The translations under genes were made by a program, and so were the position numbers. Below are positions 43,754-51,825 of a DNA stretch of 64,000 nt, piece after piece (within the stretch, counting starts at the first letter, position 1; every line of letters starts with the position of its first letter). Under the pieces are notes generated by a model, which was given only the letters and a program-made list of their open reading frames with translations, was not told the origin of the DNA and searched no databases. Origin of the DNA: Thalassovita sp. (GTDB lineage: Bacteria; Pseudomonadota; Alphaproteobacteria; Rhodobacterales; Rhodobacteraceae); assembly GCA_017792425.1 (NCBI GenBank), contig CP051233.1:399457-463456 (forward strand), given 5' to 3'.

Positions 43754-45094
43754 ATGCGCAAGCGTATCTGGGGTTGGTTTTTCTTCGATTGGGCCAGCCA
43801 GCCCTACAACACCCTGCTGATCACCTTCATCTTTGCACCCTACATAAAGGAATTGCTGGGCGATGGCACTGCCGCGCAATCGGCCTGGGGATTCGGTATC
43901 GGGGCGGCGGGCTTCGTCATCGCCATTCTGGCCCCGATCCTGGGTGCGATGGCCGATACATCCGGCAACCGCCTGCGCTGGATATGGCTGTTTTCGCTGA
44001 TGTATGTGCTGGGTGCCTTTGGCCTGTGGTGGGCCGCGCCGGGCAGTTTCAACCTGACCCTGACGCTGCTGCTGTTCGCGATCGGCATGATCGGGATGGA
44101 GTTCGCCACGATCTTCACCAATTCCATGCTGCCGGACCTGGGCAGCAAAGAGGAAATCGGCCGCATTTCCGGCAACGGTTGGGCCTTCGGCTATGTCGGC
44201 GGGCTGTTCGCGCTGGTCATCATGCTGGTGTTCTTTGCCGAAGGCGCGGCCACCGGCAAAACCTTTGTTGGCCTGTCGCCGGCGCTGGGACTGGACCCCG
44301 AGGCGCGCGAAGGCACCCGTTTCGTCGGTCCGCTGACGGCGATCTGGTACGCGGTGTTCATGGTTCCCTTCTTCCTGTGGGTACGTGACCCGAAACCCGC
44401 AAAACCGCCCAAGGGCGCGGTCGCCAAGGCGCTGAAAGAGGTCGCCGCCACCCTGCGCAACCTGCCGCAGACGCCGTCGCTGTTCGCCTACCTGGCTTCG
44501 TCCATGTTCTACCGCGATGCGCTGAACGGGATGTACGTGTTCGGCGGCATCTACGCCGCGGGCGTCCTGGGCTGGAGCGTCGTCGACACCGGCGTGTTCG
44601 GCATCCTGGCCATCATCGCCGGGGCGATCTTTGCGTGGATTGGTGGCCGTGCGGATGTCCGTTTCGGGCCAAAGCCGGTCATCACTTTCTGCATCCTCGT
44701 GCTCAGCTTCGTGGCGATTTCCATCGTGTTCGTCGCGCGTGACAGCGTTTACGGCATCCCGGTGGGGCCGGACTCGAAACTGCCGGACATCGCCTTCTAC
44801 GTGTTGGGCGCGCTGATCGGTGCGGCGGGGGGCGTGATCCAGGCCGCCAGCCGCACGATGATGGTCCGCCAGGCCAACCCCGACAAGATGACCGAAGCCT
44901 TCGGCCTCTACGCGCTGGCGGGCAAGGCGACGTCTTTCCTGGCGCCGCTGTCCATCGGCATCATGACCGCCGTGACTCAAAGCCAGCAGTTGGGCGTGAC
45001 CCCGCTGATCGTGCTTTTCCTTCTGGGATTGATCCTGCTACGCTGGGTGAAACCGGAAGGAAACCCCGCATCATGGTCCGAAGCCTCCGACTGA
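43754..45094 (+). CDS. UMF1/ATG22-family MFS transporter
   Basis: A 446-residue, 12-helix transporter of the UMF1 (Atg22-like) branch of the major facilitator superfamily. It begins WGWFFFDWASQPYNTLL, the branch signature, and has FGYVGGLFAL and a SSMFYRDALNGMY-type second-half motif. Members may export amino acids or other small solutes; substrate unknown. ATG 43754 starts the signature. The end overlaps mepA by 22 nt, so the two are coupled. Confidence 0.9.
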   Translation: MRKRIWGWFFFDWASQPYNTLLITFIFAPYIKELLGDGTAAQSAWGFGIGAAGFVIAILAPILGAMADTSGNRLRWIWLFSLMYVLGAFGLWWAAPGSFNLTLTLLLFAIGMIGMEFATIFTNSMLPDLGSKEEIGRISGNGWAFGYVGGLFALVIMLVFFAEGAATGKTFVGLSPALGLDPEAREGTRFVGPLTAIWYAVFMVPFFLWVRDPKPAKPPKGAVAKALKEVAATLRNLPQTPSLFAYLASSMFYRDALNGMYVFGGIYAAGVLGWSVVDTGVFGILAIIAGAIFAWIGGRADVRFGPKPVITFCILVLSFVAISIVFVARDSVYGIPVGPDSKLPDIAFYVLGALIGAAGGVIQAASRTMMVRQANPDKMTEAFGLYALAGKATSFLAPLSIGIMTAVTQSQQLGVTPLIVLFLLGLILLRWVKPEGNPASWSEASD

Positions 45095-45984
45095 TCCTTG
45101 CCGCGCTGCTGCTGGCGTCCTGTGCCGCCCCGGCGCAGAACGTGCGCGTATCCACCCAGCAGGAAATCCCCAAGGCGGTGCGCGGGGTAGAGGCCAAGAA
45201 ACTGTTCGGCGCGCAGGGGCGTGGGTCGGCCCAACCGGCGCAACCCTTCGGCGGCTATGCCAAGGGCTGTCTGGCGGGGGGTGTGCAACTGCCCGAAACC
45301 GGCCCCACCTGGCAGGCGATGCGCCTGTCGCGCAACCGCAACTGGGGCTATCCCGAAACCGTGGATTTCATCCGCGACCTGTCCGCCAAGGCCGCGCAAC
45401 AACCCGGCTGGCAGGGCCTGTATATCGGTGACATCAGCCAGCCGCGCGGCGGGCCGATGCTGACCGGCCACGCCAGCCACCAGATCGGCATGGACATCGA
45501 CGTCTGGATGCTGCCGCCCCAACGGCTGAACCTTACCGCGGCAGAGCGTGAAAACATCTCCTCGATTTCCCTGCGCCGGGCGAACGGGGCCTATGTGAAC
45601 GAACGCTGGACACCGCAGCATCACCAGATCGTCAAGGCCGCTGCCAGCGATCCCCGCGTGGCCCGCATTTTCATCTTTCCGGGGGCCAAGGTGCAGATGT
45701 GCAAGGATGAAAAGGGCGATCGCGCGTGGCTGCGCAAGGTCCGCCCGTGGTACGGCCACCACTACCATTTCCACGTCCGGCTGAACTGCCCGAAAGGGGC
45801 GGCCAACTGCCAGAACCAGACCCCGCCGCCCGCCGGGGATGGCTGCAAGGACGCGGAACAATGGGTGCAGGACATCCTGCATCCCAAACCGCGCGACCCC
45901 AACGCGCCAAAGCCGAAGCCTCGCCCGGAACTGACCATGCACGACCTGCCCGGCCAATGCGTATCCGTCTTGCAGTCGCAATAG
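45073..45984 (+). CDS. mepA: Penicillin-insensitive murein endopeptidase, lipoprotein form
   Basis: A 303-residue LAS-type metallopeptidase that cuts D-Ala-mDAP crosslinks. Zinc-binding residues lie in TGHASHQIGMDIDVWM and in HHYHFHVRL. Unlike E. coli MepA it carries a lipobox (LLLASC, Cys17), so it is likely membrane-anchored. GGAAGGAAA lies ahead of ATG 45073, within the transporter gene. Its last 28 nt overlap the phytase-like gene. Confidence 0.93.
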   Translation: MVRSLRLILAALLLASCAAPAQNVRVSTQQEIPKAVRGVEAKKLFGAQGRGSAQPAQPFGGYAKGCLAGGVQLPETGPTWQAMRLSRNRNWGYPETVDFIRDLSAKAAQQPGWQGLYIGDISQPRGGPMLTGHASHQIGMDIDVWMLPPQRLNLTAAERENISSISLRRANGAYVNERWTPQHHQIVKAAASDPRVARIFIFPGAKVQMCKDEKGDRAWLRKVRPWYGHHYHFHVRLNCPKGAANCQNQTPPPAGDGCKDAEQWVQDILHPKPRDPNAPKPKPRPELTMHDLPGQCVSVLQSQ

Positions 45985-46871
45985 CGGCGCTGGCGGCACT
46001 GGGATGGGCGGCGACGGAACGGTTGGATGATCCCGGTCCGGCGCTGTTTGACGCGGCGGTGAACCTGCCCTCGGACCCGGAAAAGATGGGCGGCTTTTCG
46101 GGGATAGAGGTCAGTCCCGACGGCACCTCCTTTACCGCCATTTCCGACCGTGGGCGTATCCTGACCGGCCAATTGCTGCGCGACGGTGGGCAACTGACGG
46201 GCTTGGCTGCCAATCCCATCCGCCCGCTACTGGACCCCGCGGGCCAGCCCGTGCGCGGCAAGGCCAACGACGCCGAAGGCGTGGCCATCCTGCCGGACGG
46301 TACCCTGCTGGTCAGTTTCGAGGGCGATCACCGTATCCTGATCTACCCGCCGGGGCAGGCCGCCATGGAATTGCCCCGCCCGCCGGAATTTGCGCGCTTT
46401 CCCGCCAACGGCGGGCCAGAGGCGCTTGCCGTTACCCCGAGCGGCGCCATCCTGACCATCCCTGAATGGGGCTGGACCCGCCGGGGCGACCTGCCGCTGT
46501 TGCGCCATCACGCGGGCAACTGGTCCCGGCTGCGGGGCTATACCCGCAACCGCGGCTTCTTGCCCGTGGGGGCGGACGTGGGGCCAGATGGGCGGCTTTA
46601 CCTGCTGGAACGTCATTTCAAGGGCCTTGGCTTCGCCAGCCGGGTGCGCAGCTTTGCCCTTGGCCCGCGCGGGCTGTCCGATCCGCAGGTCATCCTGACC
46701 ACCCGGCAAAGGCGGCACGGCAACCTCGAAGGGCTGTCGGTCTGGCGCGACAACACCGGCCAGATTCGCCTGACCATGATCGCGGATGACAATTTCCAGT
46801 GGCCGCTGCCCAGCCACATCGTGGAATACGCTGTGCCGAAAACCCTTGCCATGCAGGCCGGAACGGACTAA
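45957..46871 (+). CDS. Secreted phytase-like/esterase-like beta-propeller protein
   Basis: A 304-residue exported protein of the esterase-like activity of phytase family (PF13449 type). A signal peptide (1-18) is followed by repeated propeller strands: GGFSGIEVSPDGTSFTAISDRG, KANDAEGVAILPDGTLLVSFEG, GGPEALAVTPSG and NLEGLSVWRD. Biochemical activity is not established. The ATG lies inside the end of mepA, so the unit is transporter-mepA-phytase-like, three overlapping genes. Confidence 0.85.
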   Translation: MRIRLAVAIAALAALGWAATERLDDPGPALFDAAVNLPSDPEKMGGFSGIEVSPDGTSFTAISDRGRILTGQLLRDGGQLTGLAANPIRPLLDPAGQPVRGKANDAEGVAILPDGTLLVSFEGDHRILIYPPGQAAMELPRPPEFARFPANGGPEALAVTPSGAILTIPEWGWTRRGDLPLLRHHAGNWSRLRGYTRNRGFLPVGADVGPDGRLYLLERHFKGLGFASRVRSFALGPRGLSDPQVILTTRQRRHGNLEGLSVWRDNTGQIRLTMIADDNFQWPLPSHIVEYAVPKTLAMQAGTD

Positions 46872-46880
46872 ACGCCGCCC

Positions 46881-46916
46881 GTTCCCGGTGGTCGGGAACC
46901 ATGTCGCCGCTACCAT
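46881..46916 (+). promoter_or_regulatory. Hairpin/pseudoknot candidate in the yhhQ leader
   Basis: GTTCCCG (46881-46887) and CGGGAAC (46893-46899) form a perfect stem with loop GTGGT. The loop can pair with ACCAT at 46912-46916, just before an A-rich tail (TAAAAACGG) and the yhhQ ribosome site. PreQ1 riboswitches often precede queuosine-transport genes, but this element does not match a class I know. Confidence 0.3.
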
Positions 46917-46935
46917 GTAAAAACGGATCGAACCT

Positions 46936-47571
46936 ATGACCCGCTCCTATCTTCCTGGCGTTCTCGCCATGGCCGCCGTCGTCGTGGCCTCTAACATCCT
47001 GGTGCAATTCCTGTTCGGCCAATGGCTGACCTGGGGCGCCTTCACCTATCCTGTCGCTTTCCTTGTCACCGATGTGATGAATCGCGTCTACGGCGTCGGC
47101 CCCGCCCGCAAGGTCGTGGTGGCCGGTTTCATCGTCGGCGTCGTCTGTTCGCTGATCGGCACCCAGGTGATGCTGCAGGGCGATGGCTATACCTATCCCG
47201 CGGTCACGCTGCGCATCGCGATTGGCTCGGGTCTGGCATTCCTGACCGCGCAACTGGTGGACATTGCCGTGTTCAACCGCCTGCGCGAAGGCCGCTGGTG
47301 GCGCGCGCCGCTGGCCTCGACTCTGGTCGGCTCGTCGCTGGACACCGCGATTTTCTTTACCATCGCCTTTTCGGCCGCGCTGACCGGTCTGGAACCGTCC
47401 AATGACGTATCATGGGCCAACGAGGCCCTGCCGCTGCTGGGCGCAGGCCCTGTTGTACCGCTTTGGGTATCGCTCGGTTTTGCCGATTGGCTGGTCAAAT
47501 TGGGGCTTGCTTTGCTTGCTTTGGCGCCATTCCGCATCATCGTGGGGTCTTTGACAGCCCGCGCTACATGA
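46936..47571 (+). CDS. yhhQ: Queuosine precursor transporter YhhQ
   Basis: A 211-residue VUT-family inner-membrane transporter with about six helices; TWGAFTYPVAFLVTDVMNRVYG is the family signature. E. coli YhhQ imports 7-cyano-7-deazaguanine and 7-aminomethyl-7-deazaguanine for tRNA queuosine synthesis. A hairpin lies in its leader. The next 250 nt downstream hold a structured RNA element. Confidence 0.92.
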   Translation: MTRSYLPGVLAMAAVVVASNILVQFLFGQWLTWGAFTYPVAFLVTDVMNRVYGVGPARKVVVAGFIVGVVCSLIGTQVMLQGDGYTYPAVTLRIAIGSGLAFLTAQLVDIAVFNRLREGRWWRAPLASTLVGSSLDTAIFFTIAFSAALTGLEPSNDVSWANEALPLLGAGPVVPLWVSLGFADWLVKLGLALLALAPFRIIVGSLTARAT

Positions 47572-47625
47572 TTTTGTTTTGACATTACGAAATTCTGTGC
47601 CAACCTGATGATATCGAAAACATCG

Positions 47626-47755
47626 AAAGGAGGTGCTCTAGTGTCTAATGGGATCATGGAGAATGGTGTTGGGACAGTCCGGAAAGGAAGCTTCTGAGGC
47701 AGCCCTTGGTTGCGTTACTTCCGGGTTGGTGAGCATCTAACCGAGCCACCTCCTT
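47626..47755 (+). ncRNA. Structured RNA element closed by Shine-Dalgarno/anti-Shine-Dalgarno stem
   Basis: AAAGGAGGTG (47626-47635) is complementary to the 3' end of 16S rRNA. CACCTCCTT (47747-47755) copies that 16S end and pairs with it; CTC (47636-47638) with GAG (47743-47745) extends the stem past one bulged C. CCGGAA and TTCCGG inside also pair, and GGTGCTC can alternatively pair with GAGCATC (47731-47737). A strong terminator follows, so it may be a discrete small RNA or an attenuated leader. Short ORFs inside are listed separately. Confidence 0.45.
47641..47697 (+). CDS. Candidate micro-ORF inside the RNA element
   Basis: GTG start 7 nt after AAAGGAGG, ideal spacing; 18 codons (SNGIMENGVGTVRKGSF after the start), then TGA. 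If translated it could be a leader peptide whose reading sets the RNA fold. A second frame, ATG 47648 to TAA 47740, gives 30 residues with poorer spacing. Neither resembles a known protein. Confidence 0.3.
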   Translation: MSNGIMENGVGTVRKGSF

Positions 47756-47799
47756 AAATCTCTGGGGGCCGCACCGCAAGGGCGGCCCTCTCAGATTTT
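47756..47799 (+). terminator. Strong terminator after the RNA element
   Basis: GGGCCGC (47766-47772) and GCGGCCC (47782-47788) pair around a 9-nt loop, and flanking AAATCT/AGATTT extend the stem, ending in TTTTC. It separates the element from arfB, 25 nt later. Confidence 0.8.
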
Positions 47800-47823
47800 C
47801 AGGGCCTTGCGAACCGAATTCTC

Positions 47824-48246
47824 ATGCTGCGCATCACCGACACCATCACCCTCCAGGACTGGGAACTGACCGAACAGTTCATCCGCGCCTCTGGCCCCGG
47901 CGGGCAGAACGTGAACAAGGTCAGCACCGCCGTCGAACTGCGGTTCGAGGCAGAGCGCAGCCCCTCCTTGCCGGACCCGGTGAAATCGCGTCTGAAACGG
48001 CTGGCGGGACGGCGCTGGACCAAGGACGGCGCCATCGTCATCCAGTGCGATGAAACCCGCAGCCAGTCGCGCAACCGCGACATCGCCCGCCAGCGTCTGG
48101 CCGAGCTGATCGAGAAAGCCACCCACAAGCCCAAACGCCGCATCCCCACCAAGCCCACCAAGGCCAGCCAGCGCCGCCGGATCGAGGCCAAGAAACAGCG
48201 CGGCGAGGTCAAATCCCTACGGGGCCGTATCGACGGCGAGGGCTGA
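47824..48246 (+). CDS. arfB: Alternative ribosome-rescue factor ArfB
   Basis: A 140-residue peptidyl-tRNA hydrolase of the ArfB/YaeJ (ICT1) family. The catalytic GGQ is Gly26-Gly27-Gln28 in ASGPGGQNVNKVST. The basic C-terminal tail (KPKRRIPTKPTKASQRRR) inserts into the empty mRNA channel of stalled ribosomes. It works as a backup to tmRNA. The terminator upstream implies its own promoter or read-through. Confidence 0.95.
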   Translation: MLRITDTITLQDWELTEQFIRASGPGGQNVNKVSTAVELRFEAERSPSLPDPVKSRLKRLAGRRWTKDGAIVIQCDETRSQSRNRDIARQRLAELIEKATHKPKRRIPTKPTKASQRRRIEAKKQRGEVKSLRGRIDGEG

Positions 48247-48284
48247 TACCGGAACACTCCGGTCTGGACAGACAGGCCCCGCCC

Positions 48285-49523
48285 GTGAAATCTGCCGGGA
48301 TGGGAGCAGAAGTTCTTGATAGCCGCTATTCGTGGATTCGCCTTGGCGTGTCGTTGCTGATCGGGATGATCGGCAATATCGGTATGTGGGTGGTGATCGT
48401 GGTCATGCCCGCGGTGCAGGCCGATTTCGGGCTGGAACGGGCGGCGGCGTCCTATCCCTACACGCTGACCATGCTGGGCTTTGCGCTGGGCAATTTCGCC
48501 ATCGGCCGGATCGTGGACCGCTTCGGTATCACCGTGGCGCTGTCCGGCGCGGCGCTGACCATCGGCGTGGGTTTCGTTCTGTCCGCGCTCAGCCCGACGG
48601 TGCTGATCCTGTCATTGGTGCATTTCATCGTCGGTTTCGGCACGGCGGCCAGTTTCGGGCCGCTGATCGCGGACGTGTCGCTGTGGTTCCTGAAACGGCG
48701 CGGCATCGCGGTCGCCATCGCGGCCAGTGGCAACTACCTGTCGGGTGCGATCTGGCCGGTGTTGCTGGCCGGGGTGCAGGCCCAGATGGGCTGGCGCGCG
48801 GTCTACCTGATCCTTGCGGTGCTGGTGGTGGGGGCGGTAATCCCGCTGTCGCTGCTGCTGCGCAAACGCGTGCCGCCGGGGGCCACTGCCCATTCCGATG
48901 CGATATCCGGTCTGCGGGCGCAATCCGCCGGGTTCCGCCCCGTAACACTGGCGTGGCTGCTGGGGCTGGCCGGGATCGGCTGTTGCGTGGCCATGTCCAT
49001 GCCGCAGGTCCATATCGTCAGCTATTGCGCGGACCTTGGCTATGGGCCGGCGATCGGGTCGCAGATGCTGTCGCTGATGCTGCTGGGGGGCGTGGCCTCG
49101 CGGCTGGTGTCTGGTCTGCTGGCGGACCGGCTGGGCGGGGTACGCACCCTGCTGATAGGCTCGCTGCTGCAATGCCTTGCGCTGTTTTTGTACCTGCCGT
49201 TCGACGGGCTGGTGTCGCTGTACGTGGTGTCCGCCATTTTTGGCCTGTCGCAGGGGGGGATCGTGCCCAGCTATGCCGTGGTGGTGCGCGAATACATGCC
49301 CGCGAAAGAGGCGGGCGCCCGCGTCGGTTTCGTCATGATGGCGACGATCCTTGGCATGGCGCTTGGTGGCTGGATGTCCGGCTGGATCTATGACGTAACC
49401 GGCAGCTACAATCTGGCGTTCTGGAATGGCATCGTGTGGAACTTCCTGAACATCGGGATCATGTTGCTGATCCTGTCCCGGTCGCACCCCCGTCGCGCCA
49501 CCCCGCAACCCGTCGCCGCGTAA
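48285..49523 (+). CDS. MFS transporter, monocarboxylate-like
   Basis: A 412-residue, 12-helix major-facilitator transporter. The loop 2-3 motif GRIVDRFG and its repeat GLLADRLGG are present, and SSLLIGMIGNIGMW-type N-terminus and FIVGFGTAASFGPLIADVS resemble the MCT/oxalate-formate branch. Substrate is probably a carboxylate but cannot be named. Its TAA directly abuts the stop of the convergent DUF2064 gene, with no spacer. Confidence 0.85.
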   Translation: MKSAGMGAEVLDSRYSWIRLGVSLLIGMIGNIGMWVVIVVMPAVQADFGLERAAASYPYTLTMLGFALGNFAIGRIVDRFGITVALSGAALTIGVGFVLSALSPTVLILSLVHFIVGFGTAASFGPLIADVSLWFLKRRGIAVAIAASGNYLSGAIWPVLLAGVQAQMGWRAVYLILAVLVVGAVIPLSLLLRKRVPPGATAHSDAISGLRAQSAGFRPVTLAWLLGLAGIGCCVAMSMPQVHIVSYCADLGYGPAIGSQMLSLMLLGGVASRLVSGLLADRLGGVRTLLIGSLLQCLALFLYLPFDGLVSLYVVSAIFGLSQGGIVPSYAVVVREYMPAKEAGARVGFVMMATILGMALGGWMSGWIYDVTGSYNLAFWNGIVWNFLNIGIMLLILSRSHPRRATPQPVAA

Positions 49524-50090
49524 CTACAGGTCCGCCGCCGTATCCACGTCACGCAGCACGTCTACCAGCGCCACGCGCCGCCCGCGCAAACTGTTCACGC
49601 TGTCCGCCAAGGCATGTTCGCTGGACCAGCGCACACCCTGAAACAACCCGTCCGGCACCGCGCCCACCCGCTTCAACCCGACCAGCCAATAGCCCCCGTC
49701 CGGCGCAGGCCCGAACACCGCGTCGTGATCCCCCAGCGCGCGGAACGCCCGCGCCAGATGCGCCCGCGTCACGCCGGGAATGTCGCCGCCGATGATGCAG
49801 ACCGGCCCCGGCGGCATGCTGCGCAGCATCCGCGCCATCCGGTCGCCCAGGTCGCCACCGCCCTGTGGTACCCGTAGGAACCGCTCCGGCCAGACGCGCG
49901 ACCCAACGGCCCGATCCGGCGCGACCGCCAGCACCACGCGCCAGCGCGGATCTTCGATCCGGCGCAGCAGCCGCGCCACCTGGTGCCGGAACCACCACGC
50001 CGCGCCCACCCTGCCGATGTCCCGCGCCAGCCGGGTCTTTACCCGGCCCGCGCGCGGTTCCTTCAGCATGAGGACCAGCGTTGGCTTCAC
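49524..50090 (-). CDS. DUF2064 (TIGR04282-like) nucleotidyl/glycosyltransferase
   Basis: A 188-residue GT-A-fold protein of the DUF2064 family, whose members are annotated as arsenosugar-biosynthesis-type glycosyltransferases or CofC-like enzymes. LMLKEPRAGRVKTRLARDIG, IIGGDIPGVT and GPAPDGGYWLVGL are the signature blocks. The GTG start overlaps the GNAT gene's stop. No arsenic genes are nearby, so the activity is not assigned. Confidence 0.85.
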   Translation of the reverse strand: MKPTLVLMLKEPRAGRVKTRLARDIGRVGAAWWFRHQVARLLRRIEDPRWRVVLAVAPDRAVGSRVWPERFLRVPQGGGDLGDRMARMLRSMPPGPVCIIGGDIPGVTRAHLARAFRALGDHDAVFGPAPDGGYWLVGLKRVGAVPDGLFQGVRWSSEHALADSVNSLRGRRVALVDVLRDVDTAADL

Positions 50091-50506
50091 AAATGCTGTT
50101 CCATCTCGTGATGCGGAATACCGGCGTCGTCATAAACCGGCCCGCTGACCGCAAACCCCAGCCGTTCATAGAACCCGGCGGCCTGCACCTGCGCGCCCAG
50201 TCGGATCACCGCGGCGCCATCCGCCGCCAGCCGGGCGATCCCGTCGCGGATCAGCGCCGCGCCCAGCCCGGTGCCGCGCTGCGCCCGCACCACGCAGACG
50301 CGCCCGATCCGGCCCACGTCCCCGTCGCGCAACAGCCGCGCCGTTCCGACAGGCACCCCCCCGACATGTGCCAGCAGATGCACCGCCACGCCATCCAGAT
50401 CGTCCCATTCCTCGGCCTCGGGAACACCCTGTTCGTCAATGAACACCGCGCGGCGCAGCGTGTGGACCGCGTCCAGCCCGTCCGCGACCCCGATTGCCCA
50501 GCTCAT
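50087..50506 (-). CDS. GNAT-family N-acetyltransferase
   Basis: A 139-residue GNAT protein, ElaA/YjcF-like: LRRAVFIDEQGVPEAEEWDD at the front, then the acetyl-CoA loop RAQRGTGLGAALI and the C-terminal FYERLGF. Acceptor unknown. It overlaps dapE by 4 nt upstream and the DUF2064 gene by 4 nt downstream, making a coupled three-gene unit. Confidence 0.9.
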   Translation of the reverse strand: MSWAIGVADGLDAVHTLRRAVFIDEQGVPEAEEWDDLDGVAVHLLAHVGGVPVGTARLLRDGDVGRIGRVCVVRAQRGTGLGAALIRDGIARLAADGAAVIRLGAQVQAAGFYERLGFAVSGPVYDDAGIPHHEMEQHL

Positions 50507-51663
50507 GCAAAATACTCCCGCAGGATCCGGCCATAGATCGCCTTCAGCTGGTGGATCTGGTCCACCGGTACCTGTTCGTCCACCTGGTGCATGGTCTTGC
50601 CAACAAGGCCGAACTCCACCACCGGGCAGTGATGTTGCACGAACCGCGCATCCGAGGTGCCGCCGCTGGTGGACAGCACCGGCGTCACCCCGGTTTCCGC
50701 CTGCACCGCCGCCGCGACCAGATCGGACAGCAGCCCCGGCGGGGTGACAAAGCTTTCGCCCGAGACTTTCACCACCATGTCCACCGTCACGCCGAATTCA
50801 GCCGCCACCTTGTCCGCCTCGGTCCGCAACCAATCCGTCAGCGCGGCGCTGGTGTGCGCGTCGTTGAAGCGGATGTTCGCCGTGGCCTTGCACTGCGCCG
50901 GGATGACGTTGGTGGCCGGGTTGCCGGTGTCGAAGGTCACCACCGCCAGCGTCGAGGCGTCAAAGTGGTCCGTGCCCCGGTCCAGTTCATGACTGGCCAG
51001 CCGGTCCACCAGCCGCGCCAGCGCCGGCACCGGGTTCTTGGCCCGGTGTGGATAGGCCGAATGGCCCTGCACCCCGGTCACGGTGAAAAACGCGGTCATT
51101 GACCCGCGCCGCCCGATCTTCATCATCTCGCCCATGTCATTGGGGCAGGTGGGTTCGCCCACCAGGCAGACGCTCATGGCCTCGCCCTCTGCCTTCATCC
51201 AGTCCAGCAGCGCCACGGTGCCGTCCACGGCGTCGCCTTCTTCGTCCCCGGTGATGGCCAGCACCACCGCCCCGTCCGGCGGGGTCTGCGTAACGAAATC
51301 CACCGCCGCCGCGGCAAAGGCTGCCACGCCCGATTTCATGTCCGTCGCCCCGCGGCCGTACAGGATGCCGTCTTTCACCTCGGCACCGAACGGGTCCACC
51401 GTCCAGGCGGCCGCGTCGCCCACCGGCACAACGTCCGTATGCCCGTTAAAGCCAAACGTCCGCGCCGCCCCCTTGGCCCCCCAGCGGGCATACAGGTTCG
51501 CCACCTCGCCCCGGTCCACGCGGGTGCAGTCGAACCCGGCGCTTTCCAGCAGGTCTTGCAACAGCACCAATGCCCCGCCTTCCACTGGGGTGACAGAGGG
51601 GCAGCGGATCAGCCGCGCAGTCAGATCGGCGGCATCAACGGGAATGGGGGCGGTGTTGGTCAT
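50503..51663 (-). CDS. dapE: Succinyl-diaminopimelate desuccinylase
   Basis: A 386-residue M20 metallohydrolase in lysine/mDAP synthesis. Zinc-site motifs are FGFNGHTDVVP, LYGRGATDMKSG and the catalytic Glu in ITGDEEGDAVDG; the dimerisation domain and the C-terminal SGGTSDARFV and GKTMHQVDE follow. ATG 51663 starts the domain. It heads the dapE-GNAT-DUF2064 unit. dapD, two steps earlier in the pathway, lies 3 kb away on the same strand. Confidence 0.95.
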   Translation of the reverse strand: MTNTAPIPVDAADLTARLIRCPSVTPVEGGALVLLQDLLESAGFDCTRVDRGEVANLYARWGAKGAARTFGFNGHTDVVPVGDAAAWTVDPFGAEVKDGILYGRGATDMKSGVAAFAAAAVDFVTQTPPDGAVVLAITGDEEGDAVDGTVALLDWMKAEGEAMSVCLVGEPTCPNDMGEMMKIGRRGSMTAFFTVTGVQGHSAYPHRAKNPVPALARLVDRLASHELDRGTDHFDASTLAVVTFDTGNPATNVIPAQCKATANIRFNDAHTSAALTDWLRTEADKVAAEFGVTVDMVVKVSGESFVTPPGLLSDLVAAAVQAETGVTPVLSTSGGTSDARFVQHHCPVVEFGLVGKTMHQVDEQVPVDQIHQLKAIYGRILREYFA

Positions 51664-51825
51664 GGCGGTTTCCTTGTTCCTTGCGCCCTTGGCTATCGCG
51701 TCTGGCGGCAATGCGCAAATCCCCAGCTTCGGGATTCACGAACGCCCCGGCATGTGGTATGACTGTGGCAATGGCGGGACAACCGCAGGCGCCACGGCGC
51801 AGCAGAGGCATAGCAGGACCACGAC

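Noticed and set aside
46881..46935. A standard preQ1 riboswitch ahead of yhhQ
   Set aside because: The stem, loop and tail do not match the conserved bases of the classes I know, so only a structural candidate is reported.
47664..47700. Resemblance of CAGTCCGGAAAGGAAGC to the SRP (4.5S) RNA tip
   Set aside because: The GGAA tetraloop is replaced by GGAAA, the conserved 3' AGCAG strand is missing, and the ends do not fit; treated as chance within a different structured element.
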